The translations under genes were made by a program, and so were the position numbers. Positions 30,943 to 40,464 of a DNA stretch of 64,000 nucleotides are shown in pieces (position 1 is the stretch's first letter; each line of letters begins with the position of its first letter). Under the pieces are notes generated by a model, which was not told the origin of the DNA, made no database searches, and was given only the letters and a program-made list of their open reading frames with translations. The stretch is from an uncultured Saprospiraceae bacterium. Lineage in GTDB: Bacteria > Bacteroidota > Bacteroidia > Chitinophagales > Saprospiraceae. The stretch covers positions 1-64,000 of the forward strand of contig CALMSO010000045.1 in the NCBI GenBank assembly GCA_937872385.1. Reading direction: 5' to 3'.

Positions 30943-31689
30943 ATGGCTACCATTAATGTAATTATCGTAGATGACGAGCCTCTGGCACAGGATGTATTAG
31001 AAACATACATCGAAAAAGTGCCCGAACTCCACTTGGTACAAAAATGTAACAACGCTTTTGAGGCCAACGATGCCCTGAAAAACCATCAGATTGACCTGAT
31101 GTTTCTTGACATACAAATGCCCCAGCTCACGGGTATTGACTTTCTGAAAACCCTGACGCGCCCGCCCTTAGTGATTTTCACGACGGCTTATTCCAACTAT
31201 GCAGTGGAAGGCTTTGAACTCAATGCACTCGATTATTTACTCAAGCCCATCTCGGTAGATCGCTTCATGAAAGCGGTGAATAAAGCGCTCGAGCAGATAG
31301 AATTGCAACGCCGCGACAGCCCGGCTGCCGGCGGCCCGGCCCCAGCCGAGGAGGAAGGGCCAGATTATATTTTCGTTAAAGCGGATAAAAAATTAGTCAA
31401 AGTCAATTTTGAAGAAGTTCTTTACATCGAAGGGCTGAAAGATTATGTCATCATTCGGATGGAAAGCAATCGGGTCATCACCCTGCAAACCATGAAAAGC
31501 CTCGAAGATAAGCTGCCGCCTCAACAGTTCAAGCGCATTCATCGCTCTTACATTGTTAATATCAATCATATCGAAGCCATTGTAGGTAATATGGTGGAAG
31601 TAATGGAAAAAGGACAAGCCAAGCACCTGCCAGTCGGCAAAAACTACCGCGACGAGCTGCTCGAAATTATCAATAAAAACCGTTTGTAA
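30943..31689 (+). CDS. LytTR-family response regulator
   Basis: 248 residues. Receiver domain 1-120 with acidic pocket Asp10/Asp11, phosphoacceptor Asp56 (LMFLDIQMPQ), Thr in FTTAYSNYAVEGF and Lys in DYLLKPIS. A Pro/Ala/Glu-rich linker (SPAAGGPAPAEEEG) joins it to a C-terminal LytTR DNA-binding domain (about 145-248; KLVKVNFEEVLYIEGLKDYV and RIHRSYIVNINHIEAI). It is the partner of the upstream histidine kinase. Target genes are not evident here. Confidence 0.95.
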   Translation: MATINVIIVDDEPLAQDVLETYIEKVPELHLVQKCNNAFEANDALKNHQIDLMFLDIQMPQLTGIDFLKTLTRPPLVIFTTAYSNYAVEGFELNALDYLLKPISVDRFMKAVNKALEQIELQRRDSPAAGGPAPAEEEGPDYIFVKADKKLVKVNFEEVLYIEGLKDYVIIRMESNRVITLQTMKSLEDKLPPQQFKRIHRSYIVNINHIEAIVGNMVEVMEKGQAKHLPVGKNYRDELLEIINKNRL

Positions 31690-31691
31690 AA

Positions 31692-32570
31692 GTGGCTACC
31701 AGCTTACCCGCGGCGGTAAAAGACCAATGCGAAAAATTGCTGCGCACCACCGTTTCAGCCGTTTTTCCGGTGCGTGGTGGTGACATCAGCGTGGCGCGTC
31801 GCCTCGAAACCAATCGGGGTACTTTCTTTTTGAAAATGAATGAGGCACCACAGGCGCACGCCCTATTTGCTGCCGAAGCCGCTGGGTTAGAACTGCTCGC
31901 TCGTGCCTATGCCTTGCGCCTGCCTGCTGTACAAGGGCATAGCACAGCGGAGCACGGGCCCGTAGGCTGGCTACTGTTGGAGTACATCGAATCTGGGCCG
32001 CGCAGCGCCGATTTCTGGTCGCGTTTTGGCGAAAGCATAGCAACCTTGCACCGCACTCGCCATGCACAATTTGGGCTGGCAACTGACAATTTTATCGGTA
32101 GCTTACCGCAATCGAATCGTCCGCATTCGCAATGGTGTACTTTTTATATCGAAGAGCGCTTGCTGCCGCAAATCCGCCTCGCCGAAACCCAGGCGCACTT
32201 CAGCACAGCCGACCACCAACTCTTTGAGCAACTTTTTGTACAACTCCCGACCTTGCTCCCCGACGAGCCGCCCGCCCTGATACACGGCGACCTTTGGAGC
32301 GGCAATTTCCTGAGCGACGAGCATGGTGCCCCCGTGCTGATAGACCCGGCGGTGTGTTTTGCCTCCCGCGAAATGGACTTAGCCATGACCCGGCTATTCG
32401 GCGGCTTCGACCCGCTGTTTTATCAAGCTTATCAACAAGCTTTTCCTTTGCTGCCTGGCCACGAGGAGCGGCAAGACTTGTACCAGTTGTATTATTTATT
32501 GGTGCATGTCAATCTTTTTGGTGGCGGGTACGTACAGTCGGTGCGACAAATATTACGCCGATTTCGATAG
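31692..32570 (+). CDS. Fructosamine kinase family protein
   Basis: A 292-residue protein kinase-like enzyme. LIHGDLWSGNFL carries the catalytic Asp and Asn, DPAVCFASREMDLAMTRLFGG the metal-binding Asp and the family motif, and GWLLLEYIESG the hinge. Fructosamine-3-kinases phosphorylate sugar-amine adducts to destabilise and repair glycated proteins or small molecules. The start is GTG (31692), 2 nt after the LytTR stop codon, implying co-transcription with the two-component genes; no in-frame ATG precedes the conserved region. Confidence 0.9.
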   Translation: MATSLPAAVKDQCEKLLRTTVSAVFPVRGGDISVARRLETNRGTFFLKMNEAPQAHALFAAEAAGLELLARAYALRLPAVQGHSTAEHGPVGWLLLEYIESGPRSADFWSRFGESIATLHRTRHAQFGLATDNFIGSLPQSNRPHSQWCTFYIEERLLPQIRLAETQAHFSTADHQLFEQLFVQLPTLLPDEPPALIHGDLWSGNFLSDEHGAPVLIDPAVCFASREMDLAMTRLFGGFDPLFYQAYQQAFPLLPGHEERQDLYQLYYLLVHVNLFGGGYVQSVRQILRRFR

Positions 32571-32783
32571 TTCGGTACGTTTTTTTTGGATAATTGTAGC
32601 CAAGCACTTGCGCCGTATTATTTTTTAGCGTACCTTGCAGCATTATTTGATATGAAGTATATCAAGTCAAGTTTAGCTGGTTTTGTTTCCAAGTCTTTCT
32701 CCACAAAATTAAGTCCTGAAAATCACTTCGCTACGCTTACCTGATTGCAGAATAAGCTTATTATTTCACTTTAATTTTTTCTA

Positions 32784-33131
32784 ATGAACATTTTTGTTGC
32801 AAAATTGAATTTCAGCACTCAGAGTGATGATCTGAGAGAAGTATTCGAGGCTTATGGCGAAGTAGATTCTGCCAAAGTTATCATGGACCAATTTACCGGC
32901 AAATCCAAAGGCTTTGGCTTTGTGGAAATGACGAACGACGACGAAGCACAAAAAGCTATTAATGACTTGAACGACAGCGAATTAGACGGCAGAACCATCG
33001 TAGTGAAAAAAGCAGAACCCCGCGAATCTCGTGGCGATCGCGGCGACCGTGGCGGCTCCAATCGCGGTGGCGGATACGGCGGCGGCGGCTATGGCGGCAA
33101 CGATGGCGGCTACAACAAAAGAAGATATTAA
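32784..33131 (+). CDS. Glycine-rich RRM RNA-binding protein
   Basis: 115 residues: one RNA-recognition motif (RNP2 IFVAKL at 3-8, RNP1 KGFGFVEM at about 41-48) followed by an Arg/Gly-rich tail (RGDRGDRGGSNRGGGYGGGG). This matches bacterial cold-induced Rbp proteins, which bind RNA and may act as RNA chaperones. It is preceded by a 213-bp AT-rich leader without a gene, and is ended by a strong terminator. Confidence 0.93.
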   Translation: MNIFVAKLNFSTQSDDLREVFEAYGEVDSAKVIMDQFTGKSKGFGFVEMTNDDEAQKAINDLNDSELDGRTIVVKKAEPRESRGDRGDRGGSNRGGGYGGGGYGGNDGGYNKRRY

Positions 33132-33162
33132 TCTAATATAGCTAATATCATTCCTGAAATTA

Positions 33163-33197
33163 AAAAACCCTTGTCTGCAAGTTAGACAAGGGTTTTT
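33163..33197 (+). terminator. Intrinsic terminator of the RRM gene
   Basis: A perfect 14-bp stem (AAAAACCCTTGTCT 33163-33176 with AGACAAGGGTTTTT 33184-33197) and 7-nt loop; it reads as a terminator in both directions. Confidence 0.9.
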
Positions 33198-33221
33198 GTT
33201 TTAACCCGTTTGTAAAGAACG

Positions 33222-33279
33222 AGTGGTTTTACAGTCGAAAATTATTATAATATAACAACTTTCCGACTGCAAAACCGCT
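33222..33279. terminator. Second inverted repeat, possible terminator for the convergent gene
   Basis: AGTGGTTTTACAGTCG (33222-33237) pairs with CGACTGCAAAACCGCT (33264-33279), allowing two G-U pairs. It lies just beyond the minus-strand PhoD stop codon, with an AT-rich 26-nt loop and no clear U-run. Confidence 0.45.
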
Positions 33280-33286
33280 TATTGGT

Positions 33287-35344
33287 TTATTTCGACAATA
33301 CTACCTTAGCCGTATAGCGCTGCTCATCCACCTGAATTTGATAGACATAAGCGCCCCGGGGCAGGCCATTGGCTTGCAATTGCAGAGAAAAAATGCCCGG
33401 TTGCATCCGTTGATTTACTAAAGTGCGCACCAATTTTCCTTTTGCATCATACAAGCTAATTTGTACCTGCGCCGCTTCTGCCAACGAATAGTGCAAGGTA
33501 TTGATATCTTCAAACGGATTGGGGTACACCCCAAGTACGGCAAACTTGTGCCGGCGGGCAGCTGCTGCTGTGCTGGTCGTATTGAGTGGCTCGGAGGGCG
33601 CGGGTGCATCCTGTACCGCTTTGGGAGCGCTGGGGGTAGCGGCATTGCGCAAGCGACTCTCACCGGCGTAGGTGTACCAAGCAGTACCGAAGGCTTCCTC
33701 TTGTGCTACCGACAAAATGGGGGAATAGTACCAGTTGGCCTGTGCGCTGTCCGCTTTTACATCGAGGATGAAATAACCGTGCTGAATTAGGTCGGCATAC
33801 TTCATGTGTGGATTGGGATTGCCCAGATTCACCAGGCCAGGTACCGGCTCAATGGGCTTATTGATTTGTGCTTGAAAACCCTGCGCTGCTTCGAGGTTGA
33901 GGTTCTCATCAAAATTGGCGGAAGTAACGCTCGGCGTCACAAACTCAACGGCCACCGCACCGGCACCGGTAGTGGCATCATAATTGGGCGTTGGTTGGTA
34001 CAGTGGCACGCGGCCCACTACGGGCAAGGTCTGGAAAGTCACGTTCACCGGGTCATCCGCTACATCGAAGGCAAAAGCCGAATGCACATCGCCGGTGAGA
34101 ATTACAACGTTTTCCAAGTCATTTTCCTGAATGAAATTGAGAATTTGCGTGCGCTCTGCCGGGTAGCCGTCCCAGATGTCGAGGAATATGCTTTCTAATG
34201 CTTCGAAGGTAAAGTTCGGGTCGCCCAAGGCCGCCCAGCCCACGTTAAATTCAGCAAACATAACCTGCTGCCCGATGACTTTCCAGCGAGCGCTAGAGTT
34301 GCGCAACTGCTCCAGCAGCCAAGCTTTTTGCTCGGCACCGAGAATGGTGCGGTCGGGGTCGTTCAAGTCTGGGTCGGTAATGCTTTGGATTTGCTTTTCG
34401 CGGCCTTCGAGCCGCGTATCCAGCATAATGAGGTCCAGCAAATCGCCGTAGCTAATTTTGCGATACACCTGAAAATCATCGTTATCCCGAATAGGCATCC
34501 ACTCAAAATACACCTGTTTGGAAATAGCCTTGCGCACATCCCAGTCGCCTTCATCTTCGCTATGGTTTTCAGCGCCAGCTACATACGAGTCATTGGCACT
34601 TTCGTGATCATCCCATACGGTAATGAAAGGGTGCTGCTGATGCACGCGAATTAAACTGGTATCAAGCCGATAGGTCGAATAGCGCGTACGATAATCTTCT
34701 AATGAAATGATTTCGGTGGGCGGCTCCAAAGGCCGATTCAAGGCCACGGCGCTATCGCCATAAGTGCCATTGCCATATTCATAAATATAGTCGCCGAGGT
34801 GAATCACCGCGTCTAAGTCGTTGCGCTCAGCAAGACGTTGATAGCCATTGAAATAGCCTGCCTGATAATTGCTACAAGATACCACCCCGAATTTCAGGTG
34901 CGTGGCCTGTGCTCCGGCGGGCGTAGTTTTTGTTCTACCTACCAATGATTTTCGGCCCAAAGCTTCAAATTCATAATAATAAGTAGTGCCTGCGGCCAAA
35001 CTCGTTACATCAATTTTTACAGTATAATCGCGGCTTTCGTTGGTCTCGACCATACCAGATTGCACCACGTTTTGCATAGCGGCATCGGTCGCTACACGCC
35101 AAGTTACCTCCACAGATGTGCCATCATAATTGTCAGGTGTGACGCGCGTCCAGATGATCACGCGGTCGTGCAGCGGGTCGCCAGAAGCTACGCCATGAAA
35201 GAAGGGTCCCCACTCCGGGTTGAAAGTCATAGGCGCACTACCGAAAGCTGCGCGGTCGTTGTGGAGCAGTTGATCTGGTTTTTGCTGGGCACACAAGCCC
35301 CAAGCGGTACAGGTAAATAACAAAACAAGTTGGATGAATTTCAT
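33287..35344 (-). CDS. PhoD-family alkaline phosphatase with T9SS sorting domain
   Basis: A 685-residue secreted metallophosphoesterase. Signal peptide (LVLLFTCTAWGLCAQ), PhoD N-terminal Ig-like domain (FFHGVASGDPLHDRVIIWTR), then the PhoD catalytic domain with conserved motifs GVVSCSNYQAGYFNGYQRL, HLGDYIYEYGNG, VWDDHESANDSY and LTGDVHSAFAF, which hold the metal ligands. The C-terminus (VLGVYPNPFEDINTLHYSL...YVYQIQVDEQRYTAKVVL) is a T9SS type A sorting domain, so it is probably displayed on the cell surface and releases phosphate from organic esters. Confidence 0.93.
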   Translation of the reverse strand: MKFIQLVLLFTCTAWGLCAQQKPDQLLHNDRAAFGSAPMTFNPEWGPFFHGVASGDPLHDRVIIWTRVTPDNYDGTSVEVTWRVATDAAMQNVVQSGMVETNESRDYTVKIDVTSLAAGTTYYYEFEALGRKSLVGRTKTTPAGAQATHLKFGVVSCSNYQAGYFNGYQRLAERNDLDAVIHLGDYIYEYGNGTYGDSAVALNRPLEPPTEIISLEDYRTRYSTYRLDTSLIRVHQQHPFITVWDDHESANDSYVAGAENHSEDEGDWDVRKAISKQVYFEWMPIRDNDDFQVYRKISYGDLLDLIMLDTRLEGREKQIQSITDPDLNDPDRTILGAEQKAWLLEQLRNSSARWKVIGQQVMFAEFNVGWAALGDPNFTFEALESIFLDIWDGYPAERTQILNFIQENDLENVVILTGDVHSAFAFDVADDPVNVTFQTLPVVGRVPLYQPTPNYDATTGAGAVAVEFVTPSVTSANFDENLNLEAAQGFQAQINKPIEPVPGLVNLGNPNPHMKYADLIQHGYFILDVKADSAQANWYYSPILSVAQEEAFGTAWYTYAGESRLRNAATPSAPKAVQDAPAPSEPLNTTSTAAAARRHKFAVLGVYPNPFEDINTLHYSLAEAAQVQISLYDAKGKLVRTLVNQRMQPGIFSLQLQANGLPRGAYVYQIQVDEQRYTAKVVLSK

Positions 35345-35444
35345 AATTTAATTGGTTTTTATATCTGCAAAATACGCAAGTGGTATTAAGCTGAGGTAAA
35401 AACGCAGTTAAGTTTTAATTAAGATTGCGGCGTACAGCGTTGTG

Positions 35445-35654
35445 CTACATATTGGAAAATTCTGCTTTTACGAATGCTTCCGCTTTTGATAAAGCTTCGT
35501 CCAGCGTTTCAGCTTCTTCATCTTCCCAACGTGTGCCGCCTTCGTCCATGATGCGTACCCAACTATCACTGTAGTCGTCGGAACCAATCTCAATCCAGCC
35601 TTGGTTTTCTACCCACCAAATGAGGTGGGGGTAGGTTTTGGAAAATGTTTGCAT
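35445..35654 (-). CDS. Small acidic hypothetical protein
   Basis: 69 residues, Trp-rich and acidic (LIWWVENQGWIEIGSDDYSD, then EEAETLDEALSKAEAFVKAE). No signal or membrane segment. Related small proteins occur in Bacteroidota without known function. The ATG at 35654 is followed by a consistent alpha/beta pattern, so it looks like a real gene. Confidence 0.6.
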   Translation of the reverse strand: MQTFSKTYPHLIWWVENQGWIEIGSDDYSDSWVRIMDEGGTRWEDEEAETLDEALSKAEAFVKAEFSNM

Positions 35655-35840
35655 AATAGTTAAAGTTAGATAAGAATTTCAGTATCGGAACGTATCACAA
35701 AAATCGCTCAAGATTACAAAATAAGCTCAATGGATTGATTTTATTGTGTCAAAAAAAGTCAAATCAGAAAAAAAGGATCCCAAAAATGGCTTGTAGGACG
35801 TACTGCAACCTTTGCAATCCGGCAACTGTTCTCCCCTGCG

Positions 35841-38327
35841 ATGGAACAACAAGCACTCCTCCAGCGCGCCCACCACTGGTTCGCCACGCAAGGCTGGACG
35901 CCTTTTCCGTTTCAGGAGGAGGCCTGGCAGCGCTATCTGTGCGGTGAAAGCGGCGTTGTGAATGCCCCCACCGGCAGTGGCAAGACATACGCTTTATTAA
36001 TGCCCATTTTATTAGAATTTATAAAAAATCATCCCGACGATTTTGCAAAAAGTAATAACGGATTGCAAGCCATCTGGATCACGCCCATCCGTGCGCTGAC
36101 TAAAGAAATCCAACAAGCCGCCCAACGCGCCATCCAAGGCTTAGGTTTGCAATGGGAAGTGGCCATCCGCAGCGGCGATACCAATACCACCGAGCGCGCC
36201 CGACAAAAGAAAAAACCGCCCGAATTGCTCATCACTACCCCGGAAAGCCTGCATTTGCTGCTGGCTACCAAAGGCTACCCGGATTTTTTTAAAAGCCTGA
36301 AAACGGTTGTCGTGGACGAATGGCACGAATTGCTCGGCTCCAAGCGTGGCGTGCAAATGGAGCTGGCGCTTTCCAGGCTGAGCGGTATTTTACCCGATTT
36401 AAAAGTCTGGGGTATTTCGGCTACCATTGGCAATATGCACGAGGCAGTAAATGTTTTGCTGCCCAATATTACATCTGAAACGAATTTTATAAAAGAAAAT
36501 CCGGCGTATGATAAAGTGGTGCGTGCCGATATAAAAAAACGCATCGAAGTGATGTCCATTCTTCCCGACGAAATAGAAACCTTTCCCTGGGCGGGGCACT
36601 TAGGTATCAAGTTGCTGCAAAAAGTTATACCCATTATTGAAAAAAGTCAAAGCACGCTCATTTTTACTAACACCCGTGCCCAGTGCGAAATCTGGTATCA
36701 AAATTTGCTGGAAGCCGCGCCTGACTTAGCCGGCGCTATTGCCATGCACCACGGCTCCATCAGTCGGGAGCTGCGCGATTGGGTAGAAAATGCCCTGCAC
36801 GACGGCACGCTCAAAGCGGTGGTGTGCACCGCCAGCCTCGATCTCGGCGTGGATTTTCGGCCCGTAGAAAGCATTGTACAAATCGGCGGACCGAAAGGCG
36901 TAGCGCGCTTTATGCAACGCGCCGGGCGCAGCGGCCACCAGCCGGGGGCGGTCAGCCGTATTTATTTTGTGCCCACGCATTCCTTGGAGTTGATCGAAGG
37001 AGCTGCCTTGCGTCAGGCTATTACGGATGGCGAGTTGGAAAGCCGTATTCCTTACATCCGCTCGTTTGATGTCTTGGTACAATATTTAGTTACTTTAGCC
37101 GTTTCTGACGGTTTTCGACCCGATATTATTTATCAGGAAGTAAAAAATACGTTTTCATTTAGTAGCATTACATCCGAAGAATGGAACTGGACACTCCGAT
37201 TTATTACATCCGGTGGCGATTCATTAAGCGCTTATGATGAGTATAAAAAGGTAGAAATCATCGAAAATGGTCTTTATAAAGTAAATAGCAAGCGTATCGC
37301 TTTGCGCCACCGACTAAATATCGGCACTATCGTAAGTGATATGAACAGCTTGCAAGTAAAATACCTCAGCGGCGGTTATATCGGCAGCATCGAGGAATGG
37401 TTTGTGTCACAACTCAAGCCCGGCGACGTATTTTGGTTTGCCGGCCGCAGCCTCGAATTGGTGCGCATCAAGGACATGACGGTGCAGGTGCGCCGCAGCA
37501 GCCAAAACAAAGGCAAGGTGCCTTCTTGGCAGGGCAGCCGGATGCCGCTTTCGTCAGAGCTTTCAAAGTTTTTACGTGTAAAATTGGACGAAATTACACG
37601 TAATGAATATCATGATATTGAATTGAAAACATTACAACCCCTCATTGCTGTGCAGCAAAAACGCTCGCATGTGCCGGCGCGTCACGAATTTTTAATCGAA
37701 TATTTTTCAAGTAAAGAAGGGCATCATTTAGTAATGTACCCCTTCGAAGGGCGCTTCGTGCACGAGGGTATGGGCGCCTTGCTGGCGTATCGCTTAGCGC
37801 AGTTGCAGCCCCTTAGTTTTTCTATTGCCATGAATGATTATGGTTTTGAATTGCTCTCCGACTCACCCGTGCCGATTGAAAAAGCTATTGATAATCAATT
37901 GTTTACTACCCAAAATCTCATGCAAGATATCCGGGCGAGCATCAATGCGGTGGAAATGGCCAAGCGTCGCTTCCGCGACATCGCGGGCATCGCCGGGCTG
38001 GTATTCAAAGGCTACCCCGGCAGCCAAAAGAAAGATAAGCACCTGCAAGCCTCGGCGCAATTATTCTTTCAAGTATTTCAAGATTATGACCCTGAAAATG
38101 TATTGTTATTGCAAGCCTATGATGAAGTGATGACCTTCCAGCTCGAAGAAGCCCGCCTGCGCGCCGCTCTGAATCGCATCAATAGCCAGCACATCATACT
38201 GAAAAAGCCCACCAAAGCCACGCCTTTCGCCTTCCCCATTATGGTAGATCGCCTCCGCGAGAAGCTCAGCTCGGAGAAGTTGGAGGATCGAATCAAGAAA
38301 ATGAAATTGCAATTGGTGCGGGAGTGA
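35841..38327 (+). CDS. Ligase-associated DNA damage response DEXH helicase (Lhr-like)
   Basis: An 828-residue SF2 helicase. Walker A is PTGSGKT (43-49), the DExH box is DEWH (159-162), motif III is ISATIG, and motif VI is FMQRAGRSGHQPG. The C-terminal half contains the Lhr-type winged helix and DEAD-associated domain (YPFEGRFVHEGMGALLAYRL). In many bacteria this type lies with an ATP-dependent DNA ligase, a metallophosphoesterase and an exonuclease in a DNA repair operon; those partners are not adjacent here. It is the only gene on its transcript, with ATG 35841. Confidence 0.92.
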   Translation: MEQQALLQRAHHWFATQGWTPFPFQEEAWQRYLCGESGVVNAPTGSGKTYALLMPILLEFIKNHPDDFAKSNNGLQAIWITPIRALTKEIQQAAQRAIQGLGLQWEVAIRSGDTNTTERARQKKKPPELLITTPESLHLLLATKGYPDFFKSLKTVVVDEWHELLGSKRGVQMELALSRLSGILPDLKVWGISATIGNMHEAVNVLLPNITSETNFIKENPAYDKVVRADIKKRIEVMSILPDEIETFPWAGHLGIKLLQKVIPIIEKSQSTLIFTNTRAQCEIWYQNLLEAAPDLAGAIAMHHGSISRELRDWVENALHDGTLKAVVCTASLDLGVDFRPVESIVQIGGPKGVARFMQRAGRSGHQPGAVSRIYFVPTHSLELIEGAALRQAITDGELESRIPYIRSFDVLVQYLVTLAVSDGFRPDIIYQEVKNTFSFSSITSEEWNWTLRFITSGGDSLSAYDEYKKVEIIENGLYKVNSKRIALRHRLNIGTIVSDMNSLQVKYLSGGYIGSIEEWFVSQLKPGDVFWFAGRSLELVRIKDMTVQVRRSSQNKGKVPSWQGSRMPLSSELSKFLRVKLDEITRNEYHDIELKTLQPLIAVQQKRSHVPARHEFLIEYFSSKEGHHLVMYPFEGRFVHEGMGALLAYRLAQLQPLSFSIAMNDYGFELLSDSPVPIEKAIDNQLFTTQNLMQDIRASINAVEMAKRRFRDIAGIAGLVFKGYPGSQKKDKHLQASAQLFFQVFQDYDPENVLLLQAYDEVMTFQLEEARLRAALNRINSQHIILKKPTKATPFAFPIMVDRLREKLSSEKLEDRIKKMKLQLVRE

Positions 38328-38331
38328 AAAT

Positions 38332-38380
38332 ATTTACGATTTACGATTTACGATTTACGATTTACGATTTACGATTTACG
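38332..38380 (+). repeat. Heptanucleotide tandem repeat (ATTTACG)x7
   Basis: Seven perfect copies of a 7-bp unit starting 4 nt after the helicase stop codon. Confidence 0.98.
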
Positions 38381-38409
38381 ATTTTTTAAAATATTGAAAA
38401 ACAGTATTT

Positions 38410-38444
38410 CGCGAAAAGCGAACTGCGAAAAGCGAATTGCTATT
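38410..38444 (+). repeat. Degenerate heptad array (CGAANNG family)
   Basis: Five units in 7-nt register: CGCGAAA, AGCGAAC, TGCGAAA, AGCGAAT, TGCTATT. Shifted, these read cgaaaag, cgaactg, cgaaaag, cgaattg, matching the reverse-complement units at 44031-44107. Confidence 0.8.
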
Positions 38445-38533
38445 TATTCCATTTTTGTAAAATACGGATGCGTTTTACAAAATGATACTGTCCGCCAAGC
38501 TGGTGCATAAAATCTGCCTGACGGACAATATGC

Positions 38534-39577
38534 TTATCGTTTTTGGGAGGGCAAGAAAAACTGTAGCCCAAGACTGCCACCAACACGGGTTAGATTGAGC
38601 GCTTCTTGAGCGGAATAGCCGAAGTTTAGTTGCGCTTCTATTGCGGCGTGAGGCGTGATAAAATAATTCAAACCCAGCCCGACGCTGGCTCCCCGAACGA
38701 AGGAATTATTTCTATCGGGGAAGTTTGAATTATTAAGCGTTACACGTGCCAGCCCGGCGCTCACTGCAGCAAACCATAGTGTGCGTCCTTGTTCGGGATT
38801 GAAATAATAACGTACAAATGGCGTCAACAATCCCAATGAAACCGACAGATCCGACCCGGTCGTTTTGCGGTAGATCAATACTAGCCCGGTGCCCAGCGCC
38901 AAGCGATCGTTCACAAAAATACCTACATTAGGGCTTAGATTGCCGCCCCATGCATTGTCATAGAGTGCTATGTTGCCACTGCCACCCAGCAGGAGCGTGC
39001 CTGTGCCAATGGCTGGGCTTACGGTCGTTTTGTCTCGGTTGGGATGCAGAAAAAATTGCAAGCCCAGCGAGGTAATCAGTTTGGCGTCTTCTTGATTTAG
39101 TCCATAGGTGCCTACGAAACCCTCCAAGGCTACGCCTGGCGCGAGGAAATAATTAACGCCGCCGCCGAGCGCAAGGTTGCCGAATGCAATGTCCGCGCCA
39201 TCACTGTCAACTCCTGCCGTTATACCGCCAGCTGCTGTCAGAAACCAATTGCGCCGCTCGTGGTTCGGATTCAAATAATAACGTACCAATGGGGACAGCC
39301 CTATGCCGCTGCTTACATTATCGCTGCTGGAATTATATAAAATAGTGCCTCCGATATTGGCGCCTGCTACCCAATGTTTGGAAAGAAAATATCCAACGGT
39401 AGTACGCGTTGAGAGCTGTAGATAGGTGATAGTGCCAATATTGGCGTCATTATATTTAGCGATGGCCGGAGCATCGGTAGCAGCAGTGAAACTCAGCATC
39501 CAAGTACCTTTTTCTAACTGACAAAAAGACAGCACTGGTAGTAATAAAATGAGAGAAATGGTAAATAATGCTTTCAT
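38534..39577 (-). CDS. Outer-membrane beta-barrel-like protein
   Basis: 347 residues: signal peptide (MKALFTISLILLLPVLSFCQ) followed by alternating hydrophobic/aromatic strands in two similar halves (LSPLVRYYLNPNHERRNWFL and LTPFVRYYFNPEQGRTLWFA; LGLQFFLHPN and LGLQFFLPSQ). The internal duplication and C-terminal Phe-rich strand suggest an outer-membrane barrel of 12 or more strands built from two repeats. Function is unknown. The long upstream extension to 39742 is discarded because ATG 39577 starts a clean signal peptide. Confidence 0.8.
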   Translation of the reverse strand: MKALFTISLILLLPVLSFCQLEKGTWMLSFTAATDAPAIAKYNDANIGTITYLQLSTRTTVGYFLSKHWVAGANIGGTILYNSSSDNVSSGIGLSPLVRYYLNPNHERRNWFLTAAGGITAGVDSDGADIAFGNLALGGGVNYFLAPGVALEGFVGTYGLNQEDAKLITSLGLQFFLHPNRDKTTVSPAIGTGTLLLGGSGNIALYDNAWGGNLSPNVGIFVNDRLALGTGLVLIYRKTTGSDLSVSLGLLTPFVRYYFNPEQGRTLWFAAVSAGLARVTLNNSNFPDRNNSFVRGASVGLGLNYFITPHAAIEAQLNFGYSAQEALNLTRVGGSLGLQFFLPSQKR

Positions 39578-39728
39578 AAAGATGAGATTTTGAGTGAATA
39601 AGAACAATACTATTATAATGAGCATTAAGTAAGCCGAAGGGTTGTACGAAGATGACAGATATTGCGAAATTTTTATCGCCAAAACCGTACAAAAAAAAAC
39701 GCTATCCTTGTTAAAAAAATGGGGCAGT

Positions 39729-40124
39729 ATGCAAGATCGCATAGTTATATTTTTGAAAGCACAAATGCCTGATTTAAAGGGGGTTTATTGCTTTGGTAGC
39801 CGGGCCACAGGGCAAGCGCGCCCTGATAGCGACTGGGATATTGCTTTCTTGCGCGACGCTCGACCCATGCCGCCGATAGAAAGATGGGATTTGCAGGAGC
39901 GATTAGCCGCAGAACTAAGCGCAGACGTTGATTTGATTGACTTGCAAGAGGCCTCTACGGTGCTGCGTTTTCAGATTATAAGTACCGGTGCGCGTATTTT
40001 TTGTGCGGATACTTTTTTTTGTGGCAATTTTGAAATTATGTGTTACTCCGCTTATCAATATTTACAGAAAGAACGCCGGGAAATTATTGAAGACATCATA
40101 AAAAGAGGCTCAGTATATGGATGA
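39729..40124 (+). CDS. mntA: MntA-type minimal nucleotidyltransferase (antitoxin)
   Basis: 131 residues. The nucleotidyltransferase motif GS-x10-D-x-D is intact: GSRATGQARPDSDWD, with a third acidic residue in ADVDLIDL. MntA AMPylates and silences the HepT ribonuclease in type VII toxin-antitoxin systems. ATG 39729 is chosen because the upstream extension is AT-rich intergenic DNA. The stop codon overlaps the start of the hepT-like gene by 8 nt, the usual order. Its toxin partner is shortened (next entry). Confidence 0.85.
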   Translation: MQDRIVIFLKAQMPDLKGVYCFGSRATGQARPDSDWDIAFLRDARPMPPIERWDLQERLAAELSADVDLIDLQEASTVLRFQIISTGARIFCADTFFCGNFEIMCYSAYQYLQKERREIIEDIIKRGSVYG

Positions 40125-40320
40125 TGTAGTACTAAATAAAGTGGAAAGCATAGAGCGCTGCCTGCGCCGCATCCGTGAGGAATATGTTGGTTTTGAAGCA
40201 GTGTTGGAAAGTAATTTTACTAAACAAGATGCTATTATACTCAATTTGCAACGCGCCTGTGAAGTAACCATTGACTTGGCAAATTACATCGTAAAAACGA
40301 GGCAATTAGTCATTTTATAA
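40117..40320 (+). pseudogene. hepT: HepT-like toxin, C-terminally truncated
   Basis: Only 67 residues remain: RCLRRIREEYVGF...NFTKQDAIILNLQRACEVTIDLANYIV. This is the N-terminal half of HepT/DUF86 proteins, which are usually about 130-140 residues. The half carrying the R-x4-6-H ribonuclease motif is missing; the sequence after the stop codon shows no continuation in any frame I examined. The toxin is therefore probably inactive, leaving the MntA antitoxin as an orphan, unless a short HepT still acts as a binding partner. Confidence 0.7.
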
Positions 40321-40361
40321 AAAAAACATCTTTCACTAAGGGTGGTTCACTCAGTGGGCCG

Positions 40362-40406
40362 GTAGAAAACAAAAAGTTCCAGTGGGATGTAACCTGCCGG
40401 AACTTT
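40362..40406 (-). terminator. Terminator of pdhA
   Basis: AAAGTTCC (40373-40380) pairs with GGAACTTT (40399-40406), with an A-run on the left, that is a U-run for minus-strand RNA leaving pdhA. Confidence 0.6.
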
Positions 40407-40464
40407 CATGATGTATTTTATGTAAAATAGCACATCATTGCACTATCTGTGGCCAAAATGCCTA

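Noticed and set aside
38332..38444. CRISPR array
   Set aside because: Units are only 7 bp with no spacers, and no cas genes are present.
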